DNA from: a virus | Length of the DNA: 64,000 nucleotides | Direction: 5' to 3' (one strand) | Virus record (IMG/VR): IMGVR_UViG_3300042382_000444 | Coordinates: 42,869-106,868 of that record | Shown here: piece by piece, positions 21,501-32,905 of the stretch | Numbering within the stretch: the first letter of the stretch is position 1 | Layout: each line of letters starts with the position of its first letter | Notes under the pieces: generated by a model | Told to the model about the DNA's origin: nothing | Databases searched by the model: none | Seen by the model: the letters and a program-made list of their open reading frames with translations, nothing else | Program-made: the position numbers and the translations under genes

Positions 21501-24500
21501 AGGTGGCACTATTTCTACCACTACTACTGCCACAGTTGTTGACACTACGCCAACTGCAACGAACGCAGTTACAGGTTCAAAATCACTAACTAGAATAGCC
21601 GACTACGCAACTTGGAGTCAAACAGGAAGCAATTCTTATGGTAGCGGTTCACAAACAAGAGGATTTCAGTTAGATGTAAGACCACCAGCATCTGAGTATG
21701 AATCTATAAAACAAATGATTAGAACTGGTTTTGGTGCCTTCTATACTACTTTAGTAGCTAATTGGAGTAAGCTATATTGGTTTGCACCTGTGGTGGCATC
21801 ATCTACAGACAAGGGCGGTGTTGTAAGTTTAGAAGAAAAATTCAATCTTTTTGAAAACCAATATTTAAATGAAAAAAATAGTCTTCCATATACTACTAAT
21901 GCCAAGAAGTCCACAGATCAAACATTAGCATTGCGCGCTATATATGCTTCGGACAGCGCTATTGTAACAGTTCACGGCAAAGCAGTAAATATTGCTACGA
22001 CATTCAATCTTCCAGCTGGCACAACTGGTAAGCAATTTTACACAAAGGTAATAGAAAGATTTACTAATCAGTGGGCTATCTTTAACCCAGTATTTACTAT
22101 AACGGAAAATGTTCCCAACTATGTTCCACAGTCTGCAGCTGCAGCTGCACCACCCCAAAAAGAAGTAACTCAGGAAGTGGTGACCCAAACTGGTGGCTCT
22201 AACACATACATGAAATATATACAATACACCTTACAACAGATGGGGTACAGTATAAAGCTTACTGGAACATTTGATGCCGCTACTAAAGCTGCTGTTACAC
22301 AATTCCAGCATGATAAAAAATTAAATCCAAACAGAAACTACGGAGTTGTTGACTCTGAAACTAAATCAGTATTCGCAACGTACTGGCTCAATCTAGCAAA
22401 GAATAATACTGCAAAATTTGACCAACAAAGAAAAGATGCGTTCAAATATCAGATAGTCAGATTCATAGATGCAGCTATTCAATATTCGGACATATCTAAT
22501 ATATGCAATCCATCAACTTCAAGTGACTATAGAAGAATCAGTTATACCGGAATACCAGGGCCAACGGCCATAGAAGACTCCATATACATAGAAGTCCCAC
22601 AGGTCCCAGATGCCAAGACGGGTCAACCGATGGCTTGGCAAGAATTAAATAGCATAAAGATACAGGCAGGATCATGGCCAGTTATTATCAAAGATATTTC
22701 GCTTTATACTACAGACCTGGTATCATCCACATTTACAGCTCCTGGACCAGCAGCTGGAGACATGTTTTTCCAGCTTGGTTCAGGCGAACTGCTAGGCTCT
22801 AACCAATCAAAAGAAATCTCTTTAAATGGCAAAAGAGGAATTAGGTATGTAAGAGTGCATGTTGTTGGCCAAAAAATAAACTTACCAGGAACAACTTTTG
22901 CAGAAGGTTTTTCTATAGCTGATGTTAAATTTAGTGTTACTACACCAACACTAGGCAAAGGCGCGACAGAAGATACTTCTGGATTGTTTGGTGTCAACGC
23001 AGATGCCGTTGGAAGAGGCATAATGCTTGGGACAACTACAGTTAACTCTGGAGATTTTGGCGTATTTAAATTAGGCACGATTGCTGATGCAATTGGGTAC
23101 CCAAATTCAACCATAGATCTTGTGCAATTAACAAATATAGACATAGATGTAGTTGCCATGGACGAAGATGGAAATCCTAAATTAGATCTTGATGGCAATT
23201 TGGTTACAAATAATTATAACTTTACTCCAGATAACGAAACTCTATACTCATCTGGGGATTGGAATTCTCTCGATGAGATAGACTTTAGTGTAGACGAATT
23301 AAATTTTGCAGTTGAATCAATAAGTGGCTCTACTGTTATGGGCGGGGTGTCTCCATTTATATATGGTGTAAATAAAAAATCAGCAACTGCATCAACAGCT
23401 CTTTCAGCACTAGAAATTTCTCAACAATTTGAAGTACTAAACAACAGAGCTCCTATTTATCAAATTACTACTACTAATGGAGTTGAAATAATTTCAAAAG
23501 AATACTCACTAGAGTATGACGTAAATAACTTCTATCTAGCAGACGCTGATGTAAATTCAGTTTTACAAAAGCAAAATATCAAAAAGTCCGTGAACGCAAA
23601 AGACGGAGCAGTAATACTACTCAATCAGGACAATACTGCCTCTGGGTTTCCCGACTATAGCACATTCGATCAACCAAACTTAGATGTTTCCTTTGGAACT
23701 ACAATATTAAAATGGAACCTAAAAGACTCCAATGGTATCGCAATGCCGGCACCAGAGGGCTTACAGTGGGGCTTTTACAATATAAGAACTAAAGAATTCT
23801 TAGGTAAGAAAATTGATTACCAGTACTTGGCTTCTAATAAGAGGGATGTTTTCATTGGAGTTCTTGCGTTCGACGCTGACGGGGATGCAAAGTCAACTGA
23901 TAATATACTTGGTATAGACAACAGAGTTGGGACTCTTGCGGAGTTCCAATTCCCAGCAAAATCAATTTGCCCGCTTTATTCAGTTAGGGTGAGCGACAGA
24001 GCAAAGATCGCCGTATCTAACCCTCCAGCTTACCTATCCAAATTTGACACGTGGTTTGTCAACGTAAGCAGGGGAAGATTCTACAAGCAAATAGAAATTC
24101 CAGTTAATTATAACTTTATAGATTGGGTAAAAAACTACAAAGGCGTAACACTCAGATGTTTCTATGACACAACTAGAATACCGATTCCTTCGTCTGGGTT
24201 ATTTGGCTCTGGTTATTATGATATTTTTGAAGAAAACCCTATAGTTATTTCTCAAAATGAAATTCAACTCAGACATGGTTCGGTACATGTTGCTCAAGAA
24301 CAGTTGGATAAGCTAAATTCATCTGGACAATATACAGATGCTAGTCCAATCCAGCCATGGATTGAAATTCTTATTCAAGATTCAAATCTTAATTGGAATA
24401 AAATTTCTTTAAACCAGATAAGAAACTTTAATAAGCACAATGGAACCATTTCTTTTGCCAATGAAATAGTTCCGTCTAATGAAAGTAAGATTAAAGTATC

Positions 24501-25137
24501 TTATACAGTAAAAAATCCAAATATCATGATGTATCATGTTGATGGTCTGGAAATACCCCTAAACCCATATAGTCTTATAGCAGGTAACACCTATAATTAC
24601 TCTGGCCAAGAGGTAACTATCCAACCAATTATTAACCCAAGTGGAGCACCAATATACTTTTATATACTACCCTTAGAGGTAGAGGAGCTTGTGGGCGGGG
24701 AATATATAACGGTTTCTGATTATTCACTGCATGGTTCTCCAGTCCGATTTACCACCAACTATTCGATGTTCTCAACATCTTCATTAAATTACGATCCATT
24801 TGCTATACATATAGGAACCGCCATAGTTAATGACAAGTACAATATGGATAACGTAAATCTATTAGATCTCAGAGTAAAGGGTGGTGGAATTTCCGCCAAC
24901 TCTAACATGCAAAGTGTAATAGAAGATAATTCTAATGTACTATCATTTAGTGACATACACTCAGGGAAGGGCCATCTGTATGCTAACGGTGGCTATGTTA
25001 TAGTTAAAATTCCTAAAGAAGTTAAAGATAACTTTACTTCTAAAGACCAAGTATATGCTATAGTTAGAGCTAACCTAACTGCTGGTGTCGCATTTGATAT
25101 TCAGGATATGGATGGAAATGATTGGAGAACAATTTAA
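18561..25137 (+). CDS. Giant tail protein with PG-binding domain, needs +1 frameshift at CGG
   Basis: The ATG at 18561 has a good GAGGAA ribosome site but the frame ends at TAA 18663. The long frame ending at 25137 is open from 18649 and has no credible start before an ATG at 18769, which lacks a ribosome site. Reading TTG, skipping C18654 and continuing GGA TAC TAT joins both parts into about 2191 aa; the joined text runs ...SDAVNL-GYYNTEEVTPESF. The body is beta-rich. Near bases 22200-22390 is a peptidoglycan-binding_1 type repeat (IQYTLQQMGYSIKLTGTFDAATKAAVTQFQ). That suggests contact with the wall during attachment. It might instead be two separate products, or a sequencing error, but the break falls on the same codon as three others in the window. 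Confidence 0.7.
18651..18657 (+). other. Candidate +1 frameshift site TTG-CGG-A (1 of 4)
   Basis: Zero frame reads TTG CGG ATA CTA TAA. Skipping the C at 18654 gives TTG GGA TAC TAT and enters the long downstream frame. The in-frame CGG is the only one in this gene. No homopolymer is present that would favour a simple length error. Confidence 0.65.
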
Positions 25138-27810
25138 ATGTTGCCTAAACTAAGCAATTATGTCTCCTCTTTTAGTAGGCAAACGCGCAGAACTGTAAAT
25201 GAAGTCCTTGCTGAATCCAGTCTTGAGAAAGCTGAAATAGGAAAGCTAGTAGCTAAAATAACATCCTTTAGCTCCGCAGCGGATTACATACCGTCCTATG
25301 TGTCAATGCTTTCTCCTATGCAAAGAGAGCCATTGGTAGATCTATTTAGGGATATGGACTTAAGAATTCAAACAGATTTTGATATATCAAATTCACTTGG
25401 ATTATTGCGCTCTTCAATGTCTTCTATATTCTCTGGAGAAATAGAGAAACTAGAAAAAGATGTGGCATATTTAGAATCTTTCATTAGGAACTGGACATTC
25501 CTTTCCGGAGAAGACGATTTATATAATTCTTCTTTTATAGAAAATTTTGATAATGATCAACACTCCCACATCTACGACAAATCAAGCTATAAAATACCAG
25601 ACAGAAATGGAAATCAATTCAGAGTTAGCGAATATGCTACAGTAGATTCAGTAACTGATTCATTAAAATTTTCTAATTCATATGAAAGATCTTTGGTCAA
25701 CATAGAAAAAGAAGATATTAAAGAAATAAAGTACTATACAAATTTCTCTACAGAGTACATAACAAGTGACACTGGAATTAATAATTTATTAAATAATTCA
25801 TCTTCAAACACCTGGAACTTAACAGTTAAATCACCTTTAATAATTAAAGAATCTATTTTTGAAAGAGAAGAATTTGCAAGATATCAAAATGGAATTAATT
25901 TAACAGCTTCAGCACAGGTTGCTATAGAGATTACCTTTAACAAGCAAATCAAAGCATCGCGCATTAGGCTTACGCCCAATGTTTCTGCTGGACTTTTTGT
26001 TACTCAAATTGTTATCGAATCAGGTTCTAGTCAATCTGAAATAGAAACAACACAATATCTTGGTAAAACTACAGTTCTTTCAGATCCCATATACATTAAC
26101 AAAGGTGTCGACATAGAGCTGCCATCAGCTGGTTATATAAAGTCCATGATAATATTCCTTTCGCAAAAGGAATATATTAGAACAAAAATAGCACCTATTC
26201 AATCTGAATCAAATTTTAAACTAATAAATAAAATAGCTTCAGCTATAAGAATAGAAAGAAAAAGTAACCATGACAAATTACAAGACATGGTAATTAAATA
26301 CTTTATTAAAGATAACGCCAGAGATTATATTATTAGAAATAAAAAATTATATAATTATGATTATACAAATTATTATCCAAATGATCTTTCAAAGAAAAGT
26401 GTTGGCGTATTAAAAGAGTTAAAAACAAATAATTATTATTCTGATATAGAATCATTTAATAAATTCAGAAATACATCTTTATTATCTAATATAGTTTTTT
26501 CTATTATTTCTCATTCTATTGGATCAAAAATAAGAGCGTTAACTAGCAGCACATACATAGAATCAAACTTAAGACAATCTACCAAGAGTGTTTCTTCCTA
26601 TAGATCTGGTGGCATGGTGCCACTTAATGACTCTAACAATATAGAAAATAATCTTCAATTTTTAGAAGAAAAACCAAGTGCGTTTAATCAAGAAGATGCT
26701 GTAAAACTTTTGGGTAATATTGAAGAGCTAGGCTTGTACGAGTATATGTTTTCGCTTAAGAGCATTAGCATTTTTGCTGTAAATGAAAATGAAGTTTCAA
26801 CTCAAATTGTTACAGTCGGGAATAGATCTGTTTTTATGAGTAAGAAAATTCCAACTGGAGGACTGCCACTTAGAGTGAAACTCTTGGCTGAGTATTTTAA
26901 TGAGCTTTCAAGGAAGGGGAGCGGCCCAGCATCTGATTCTACTTCAGTTGAATTCAGCGTATCCGTTAAGGATAATCCTGTCCTAGAAGAAGACTGGATG
27001 CCCATAATCCCATTTAATGATACTTCAATAAGAAGCGAATTGCTGATACCGGACAGTTCTGGTGTCGCTGCATTAAGATTTTTACCGAACCAAGAATCAG
27101 TTATTCTATATGAAAACCAAGTAAGAAGAGATTATTCCACCTATACAATTAACGGCAAACAAATAACGATACTTGATTATCGTTCTAATAGAACATATTT
27201 TGTTTCTTATACTCCATCAAATATTGATTTACACAAAGAAATACAACTCTTCTCAAGATCGATGTCCAACCCAGTGCTGATCACTTCAAGTAGCAATGGT
27301 TTCAACGGTGAAAGATTTGAGTCTACAGAGGTAAATAATTCAGTAGTTATTTCGCACAGTCCTTATGTAGATAGGACAAAATTTATTAATGCCACTTATT
27401 CGGAAATAAATGGGACCATTACTACTAGTAGAAGTTCTTCTGGCAACTTTGATTACTCATCATATTCTCCATTAAAAATTCTTTTCGAAGATGGAACTAG
27501 TGCAATAAATTTAACAAATTATTTACTAGACGATTACAGACCAGAAAGTTTCTATAACACTTCAGCAATCTTATATATGCACGACGGCAAAACGGTAATT
27601 TTTAACCAAAAAATAACTAAACCCTTTAGAGTTCTGTATCAGTATGTTGCTGATATTTTTAGGTATAGAATTATAATGAGAAATCTTATTCTAAATTTTG
27701 AAAACTATTCTATTGATAGACTATTGTTTAAATTTTCGATGGACAAAGACAACGTAATTGTAAATAATTTTACAAAGTACGATAACAAATATAAAAATAT
27801 TATAATGTAA
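25138..27810 (+). CDS. Tail/fibre structural protein
   Basis: 890 aa, not assignable to a named family. The first ~120 residues are helical, with a likely coiled coil (MDLRIQTDFDISNSLGLLRSS...EIEKLEKDVAYLESFIRNW). The rest alternates beta-rich parts with a long Lys/Asn/Tyr-rich helical region (bases 26200-26500). It starts directly on the stop of the preceding giant gene (TTTAAATG), with GGAG about 8 nt upstream. Context places it among tail fibres or baseplate arms. No enzymatic motif is visible. Confidence 0.5.
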   Translation: MLPKLSNYVSSFSRQTRRTVNEVLAESSLEKAEIGKLVAKITSFSSAADYIPSYVSMLSPMQREPLVDLFRDMDLRIQTDFDISNSLGLLRSSMSSIFSGEIEKLEKDVAYLESFIRNWTFLSGEDDLYNSSFIENFDNDQHSHIYDKSSYKIPDRNGNQFRVSEYATVDSVTDSLKFSNSYERSLVNIEKEDIKEIKYYTNFSTEYITSDTGINNLLNNSSSNTWNLTVKSPLIIKESIFEREEFARYQNGINLTASAQVAIEITFNKQIKASRIRLTPNVSAGLFVTQIVIESGSSQSEIETTQYLGKTTVLSDPIYINKGVDIELPSAGYIKSMIIFLSQKEYIRTKIAPIQSESNFKLINKIASAIRIERKSNHDKLQDMVIKYFIKDNARDYIIRNKKLYNYDYTNYYPNDLSKKSVGVLKELKTNNYYSDIESFNKFRNTSLLSNIVFSIISHSIGSKIRALTSSTYIESNLRQSTKSVSSYRSGGMVPLNDSNNIENNLQFLEEKPSAFNQEDAVKLLGNIEELGLYEYMFSLKSISIFAVNENEVSTQIVTVGNRSVFMSKKIPTGGLPLRVKLLAEYFNELSRKGSGPASDSTSVEFSVSVKDNPVLEEDWMPIIPFNDTSIRSELLIPDSSGVAALRFLPNQESVILYENQVRRDYSTYTINGKQITILDYRSNRTYFVSYTPSNIDLHKEIQLFSRSMSNPVLITSSSNGFNGERFESTEVNNSVVISHSPYVDRTKFINATYSEINGTITTSRSSSGNFDYSSYSPLKILFEDGTSAINLTNYLLDDYRPESFYNTSAILYMHDGKTVIFNQKITKPFRVLYQYVADIFRYRIIMRNLILNFENYSIDRLLFKFSMDKDNVIVNNFTKYDNKYKNIIM

Positions 27811-27818
27811 GGTTTATT

Positions 27819-30242
27819 ATGGCACAACTATCAACAGACACTCTAGTTTATTCTCAAATAATAGCCAAGGTACAAAAATTTATCAATGACTATATGCAAG
27901 AAAAAAACATATCTCCAAAAGATTTTGATAAAGCATATCAAGAATTATTATTTGATATACATAACAGAATAGGAGGATCTTCAACAGACCTCCATCTCCT
28001 GAATAAGGGGGACGCCCCGACATCTTCTGTATTTAATCAAATGATTTCTGCAATAAGCAAAGATTTAAATATGGTAACAAATCAACTTGATTCAGTATCT
28101 GCAAATTATATAAATACTTTTAATATATTCTCTAATCAAATAGAGGCTGAAAAAAATTTCATATCAAGAATAAAATCTAAAATAAATGTATTAGAGATGT
28201 ACTCAGGAAGTTCTTCTGTTGACATAACTTACCTTGGAGATTCTTTTACTGACCTATCATACGTTGACTCTAGGGCTATTAGAACGGGACTAGTTCCAGA
28301 TATAACTGACGGTTATGCGACTCTGGCAAAAAGTTATTCTAAAAAATGGAACAGTAGTCCAGCTACAATTAACCAAAACTACAACGATTCTGTAAATAAA
28401 GATGTATCTTTTGTGTCGTACTCCAATGGGTTAAAGGGTAACCACTTCTTATATCACAGAGATGCAGATACAAATGCATTCTTATATGAAAAAGATTCAG
28501 CTTTATTGAGATCAACTGAATCTGCTATTGTGGATGGCAGCCCAGCTACCTATTTTGAATACGAAGCAATAAATGTTTTAGCTGAAGGCTTATCCTCAAG
28601 TGGCAAATCCAAACCTTCATATGAATTTGAGTACTTTGATGGAATAAAGTACATCAACTGGGCTAAATTTGATGTGACTAAACCACTTAGGTTAACATTG
28701 CAGTTTACATCACAGTCTAAAACTGGCGACTACATTAATCATATATCTATAGTTCCATTTTTTGGTTATGATATTGAAGGCACAAATGCTTTGATTAAAA
28801 ATATTAAAGTTACTTCTATTAAATTATATGATGAAACTAAAAATATTACATATGAGCTAATCAATAATGGGCCAGTTTATATAGCTTCTGATGTTTCAAC
28901 TAAGAATATAGATAATTATAAACAGTTTTTTTATAACAAAGGTGTTTTTAGGTTTGATGAAAGAAAAGTAAACAAAATTTATATCACTTTTGAACAGTCT
29001 CAGTTTAATGATACAACTATAAAACACGCTTATTGGACTCCATACGAAATAGGAAAAGATACTAAGTGGAATAATCAAGTCAGATTTGAGCCAGAGGCCA
29101 TCCTTTCAAGCAAAAACCAAACAATAGCCTGGGATAAGAATGCTCTAATCCCAAATATAAATAAGCCAGAAGAATTTAAATCAAGCTCACCTGGCCTTAA
29201 GCAGGTAGCAGTTAATTACGCAACCCAAGTAGCTGGCCAAACAAAGTATCAACTGAAGATCACTTCCGGAAGTAATACGTATTACTGGAGTAAACGAGAT
29301 CCAGAAACAGGTGCTGACTTGTTTACCATAAAACAATTCGCACCTGTATTCCCTACGAAAGAGGGACTCGACGCAACGTTGTCTAGGATAACACAAAGCG
29401 TTATACCAGCCGCATGTGTGCTAGTGGATGGTGCTCAGGTCAACCCAATGCCTAACCTTAAAATTAAAATGAAAACCATATCTGCAGTCACAGGAACTGC
29501 AACAATAACAACTTTAGCAAATCATAATTTAAACATTGGTAATAAAGTTTATATCAAAGATAGATGGGGTAGCATTGATATATACGGTATCTTTACAGTG
29601 TCGGCTACACCAAGCTCTGTACAATTCTCTGTGACAACAAGTCTTTCTGGTACAATAGCTTCCACAGACATAGAGCAAAATTTTGGCTCTTGTTACAAGG
29701 TCATAGACAATCCAACAACTAGTAATATGGCCATAGAAACATATTCGGATATGGTAAATAAAACTGAAAAGATTGTTTTAAATCTAAAGAGAAATTTTGA
29801 ATACTTGAAAGCCCAAAGAGCAAGCATAGGCATTAGGGATATATCTTTTGGAAAAGAAACTTTTCAAGATACAGCTGAGATTATTTCAAAGCCATTCTTC
29901 ATTCAAGGCCAGTTAGACATGATGAGCCTTGAAGCTGCAGATGAAACTCCACAATCAGATTCTGGAAAATCACATATCAAATATTACGTAAGTGTTGACG
30001 GTGGTTTAAAGTGGATACAAATTTCTCCAGTTGAAAGAAATTTTTCAGGAATTCCAGAAATACTAGCGTTTAACCAGAACTTAAACAATGACAACACACT
30101 ACCACAAATAGCATACTTCAATGAGCCCGAAGTGCCGAACCCAATCAACACCGTAATAGTAAAAATAATAATGCAAAAGGACAGATCCTTAAACAATACA
30201 CCTATAGTTTACTACTATAAACTTGGAATTAGGACTAGATAA
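27819..30242 (+). CDS. Tail/fibre structural protein
   Basis: 807 aa. An N-terminal helical region of about 130 residues (MAQLSTDTLVYSQIIAKVQKF..., then repeated Leu/Ile heptads ending at KSKINVLEMYSG) looks like a trimerising coiled coil. The body is beta-rich. Its C-terminal 120 residues (HIKYYVSVDGGLKWIQISP...) share a pattern with the next gene (INYYIAADDG...FSWIAISP), so the two are probably related fibre subunits. AAGG precedes the ATG. Confidence 0.5.
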   Translation: MAQLSTDTLVYSQIIAKVQKFINDYMQEKNISPKDFDKAYQELLFDIHNRIGGSSTDLHLLNKGDAPTSSVFNQMISAISKDLNMVTNQLDSVSANYINTFNIFSNQIEAEKNFISRIKSKINVLEMYSGSSSVDITYLGDSFTDLSYVDSRAIRTGLVPDITDGYATLAKSYSKKWNSSPATINQNYNDSVNKDVSFVSYSNGLKGNHFLYHRDADTNAFLYEKDSALLRSTESAIVDGSPATYFEYEAINVLAEGLSSSGKSKPSYEFEYFDGIKYINWAKFDVTKPLRLTLQFTSQSKTGDYINHISIVPFFGYDIEGTNALIKNIKVTSIKLYDETKNITYELINNGPVYIASDVSTKNIDNYKQFFYNKGVFRFDERKVNKIYITFEQSQFNDTTIKHAYWTPYEIGKDTKWNNQVRFEPEAILSSKNQTIAWDKNALIPNINKPEEFKSSSPGLKQVAVNYATQVAGQTKYQLKITSGSNTYYWSKRDPETGADLFTIKQFAPVFPTKEGLDATLSRITQSVIPAACVLVDGAQVNPMPNLKIKMKTISAVTGTATITTLANHNLNIGNKVYIKDRWGSIDIYGIFTVSATPSSVQFSVTTSLSGTIASTDIEQNFGSCYKVIDNPTTSNMAIETYSDMVNKTEKIVLNLKRNFEYLKAQRASIGIRDISFGKETFQDTAEIISKPFFIQGQLDMMSLEAADETPQSDSGKSHIKYYVSVDGGLKWIQISPVERNFSGIPEILAFNQNLNNDNTLPQIAYFNEPEVPNPINTVIVKIIMQKDRSLNNTPIVYYYKLGIRTR

Positions 30243-30243
30243 T

Positions 30244-32451
30244 ATGACTATAGAAAATATACAAAAGCAAAGATTTTTAGATACAATATATAAGATATAT
30301 TACTCTTTAGGATCTGAACCCAGCGCAAATGAAATATCTTCGATATATGGCAGGTATTTCTCTAGGTTTAGACCAGGTCTCCCAATACCCGTTCCTTATC
30401 AAGACTTGAATTCTTCAGCTATTATTGATCATGAAAAAATAAACAGAATATTAGCCCATACCGCTTACAATGTGGATGTTTTATATGATTCTTTTTATGA
30501 GGAAATAGAGCAACTGTATGCAGTTACTTCAGCTTTTAAGTTCAGAATGGATAATCTAAAAGCAAAAAGAGCTGAATTAGAAAAAACTGTTGACGATTAT
30601 CTATTTGCAATCAATAATACAAATGGCTATTACTTTAGCCATACAAACGCATTCAACAATACCAACCTAACAGACCTAAACAACACAACAGCTGTTGTTG
30701 ATACGACTGCAAGAAAGTTAACTTTGCCAAAAATAACTTCAGGATTGTTTAACTATGTTGGCAACATACTGAACAAGACAAGTAATGCAAGTATGGAGTT
30801 ATACGTTGACGGGAAATTGATTAAGAGTGAATCAAGTATTGATTTTACTAATGTATTTAATGGCTTAAACAACTACGATTGGGAATACTCTTATGAGTCA
30901 CCAACAATCGGTGTATGCACTTTGAAGATAATTATTCCTATCACAGTAAGTGGATCAACAGCTTCAGGGATATCTTTAGTAGAGGGTAAGATTAATTCAC
31001 AAAAGCCATTAGAAGTTTCTGCACTAATAGTTAATTCAACTGACAGAAGCAAGTCTTTATTCTTCTCCAAAGATAGTTCTGGTGACTATGATAACTTTTC
31101 ATTTAGCTTTGGGACAACCTCTGCATCAGCAGTAGAACTATATTTAACCAAAGTTGAGCCAGACTACACTAATAATTTTAATGATACAGTAAAGTATATG
31201 TATAATTTTACAATAGACGAATTAATAATTACAGCCCCATACTACGATGCCTCGGCAATGTTTGTTAGCCAAAGAATAACAATGCCTACGCTGCAGAATC
31301 CTAACTTAGCTATTGATGAAGTATCTTTTGATACAGTGCAACAGGTGCCGGCCGGATCCGCCATAAATTATTATATTGCAGCAGACGACGGAACTACAAA
31401 TTCTGTAAGTGATTTTAGTTGGATAGCTATATCTCCAGCATCCTTAAAAAATGCTAGCAATAATAGTGTGGTTAAATTTGGTGGGGTTTCAAGAAAAGAA
31501 GCGACGATTGTAAACCAAACTGGGACTTCTTTAGAATCATCTATGACCGAAATGGTTAAAATACCAAGAACAACAACCTATCAAAACCCTATACTAAACT
31601 ATTTCTACGCAAACGATCCTGCAAATATAGGTTTTAATTTGTATAGATTAGCAAAATTCCAAAGAAACATTAAACCATACGAAGTATACATGTTAGAAAA
31701 TGTAGATAGAGATCAAATTTCAGCATCCATAGTCAGTGGTACTTCATTGGATAGAACTGCATGGCAACAAGTTTTGTCTGGAGCTAGAAAAGATATTATT
31801 CCAACAAAAGTTTCATACAGTGTAAACAACAGTGAAGTATTTTATCAGGCACAAAATGTTGCCTACGGCAGCATATATCTAACCACAAATATATTTCTAG
31901 ATGAATCATTAGTTTTAACTAAAAACTTTGTCAAGTCATTGTCTGCCCAATATTGGGATATAAATATTTATCTAAATGGCGTTGAGCTGACTGGTAGTGG
32001 TTCACTTTCCCCAGGCGTGTTGACTTCGTCACTTACCTGGAACCTTAAGGCTGGACAAAACTCTATTGTTATGATTATAAATAAATCAACTAATGATACC
32101 TCTGGAGTAGAAACAACCTTTAATGGATCGATCTCCCTAATGGAAGGGATGTCCCTTGCTGACATACCAAATAGTGAAATATATAAAAACTATTTATCAT
32201 ATGTTAAGATTGAAGATTTAAGAAATAGATATTCTAATATAGACAATGTATTTTCAATAATAAATTGGGAAAATAATACTGAAATAGTCTATAGAAGAAC
32301 AGAAGAAATAAAGACTGGAAGTAAGGTATACTATTTATTAAATGATTCCACTAAGCCAAATGGGGTCAGAGTTAGAGCAGACTTGCTCAGAGGCAACGAT
32401 TCGTATACGGCACCTTCGTTAATATCATATACTTTAAAGTTTAAGAACTAG
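30244..32451 (+). CDS. Tail/fibre structural protein related to the preceding one
   Basis: 735 aa from the ATG at 30244; a TTG 21 nt earlier is in frame but lies inside the previous gene. The N-terminal 130 residues are helical (EEIEQLYAVTSAFKFRMDNLKAKRAELEKTVDDYL, a clear coiled coil in its heptads), followed by beta-rich sequence. The central VPAGSAINYYIAADDGTTN...WIAISP and the final TLKFKN echo the end of the upstream protein. Likely part of a fibre or baseplate arm. Confidence 0.5.
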   Translation: MTIENIQKQRFLDTIYKIYYSLGSEPSANEISSIYGRYFSRFRPGLPIPVPYQDLNSSAIIDHEKINRILAHTAYNVDVLYDSFYEEIEQLYAVTSAFKFRMDNLKAKRAELEKTVDDYLFAINNTNGYYFSHTNAFNNTNLTDLNNTTAVVDTTARKLTLPKITSGLFNYVGNILNKTSNASMELYVDGKLIKSESSIDFTNVFNGLNNYDWEYSYESPTIGVCTLKIIIPITVSGSTASGISLVEGKINSQKPLEVSALIVNSTDRSKSLFFSKDSSGDYDNFSFSFGTTSASAVELYLTKVEPDYTNNFNDTVKYMYNFTIDELIITAPYYDASAMFVSQRITMPTLQNPNLAIDEVSFDTVQQVPAGSAINYYIAADDGTTNSVSDFSWIAISPASLKNASNNSVVKFGGVSRKEATIVNQTGTSLESSMTEMVKIPRTTTYQNPILNYFYANDPANIGFNLYRLAKFQRNIKPYEVYMLENVDRDQISASIVSGTSLDRTAWQQVLSGARKDIIPTKVSYSVNNSEVFYQAQNVAYGSIYLTTNIFLDESLVLTKNFVKSLSAQYWDINIYLNGVELTGSGSLSPGVLTSSLTWNLKAGQNSIVMIINKSTNDTSGVETTFNGSISLMEGMSLADIPNSEIYKNYLSYVKIEDLRNRYSNIDNVFSIINWENNTEIVYRRTEEIKTGSKVYYLLNDSTKPNGVRVRADLLRGNDSYTAPSLISYTLKFKN

Positions 32452-32458
32452 GATTATC

Positions 32459-32896
32459 ATGGCTATATCGTATTCAGAAAGTAACAAAAGAACAAATACT
32501 TTTGAACCCCTGGTTTCTAGGGTCAGACTTCCCTATAAAGGTCCTGTGAGGTCAAGTATATTTAATCTTTTCAATGACCAACTCTTAATGGATATACATA
32601 GACTAAACGATAAAACTTCTGAGTTAGAGGCTTTAATAACTACTTTATCAGACATGTCTAGGAATGATCTCAATCAGGCAACTCCTGATTACTATTTAAA
32701 TGAAGATTTGTTGATGACGATTTACAGCCAGGAGATTTCTTACAATTCAGTATCTCAAGAATACGAAGTGTCAATGGCTACCCCTTACTACAATGATTCT
32801 TTGTCATTTGACAAAGCTCAAAAGAATGCTTCAACAATAAGTTTTTTAAATAGAAAATTAGACTTAATTGAAGAAGCTTTGAGAAAAGAACAATAG
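32459..32896 (+). CDS. Small tail-region protein with two ATP tripeptides
   Basis: 145 aa, unrecognised. It begins with a basic stretch (KRTNTFEPLVSRVRLPYKGP) and contains helices with DIHRLNDKTSELEALITTL. Two Ala-Thr-Pro tripeptides (NQATPDYY, SMATPYYN) repeat the oddity of the 1597-aa protein at 13765. AGGAT precedes the start. It may be a connector or chaperone for the surrounding fibre proteins; this is positional inference only. Confidence 0.45.
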   Translation: MAISYSESNKRTNTFEPLVSRVRLPYKGPVRSSIFNLFNDQLLMDIHRLNDKTSELEALITTLSDMSRNDLNQATPDYYLNEDLLMTIYSQEISYNSVSQEYEVSMATPYYNDSLSFDKAQKNASTISFLNRKLDLIEEALRKEQ

Positions 32897-32905
32897 GAGA
32901 TTTAA

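Noticed and set aside
18769-25137. Independent start at ATG 18769 for the giant tail protein
   Set aside because: No ribosome site, and 120 nt of open, protein-like sequence continue upstream in the same frame back to 18649.
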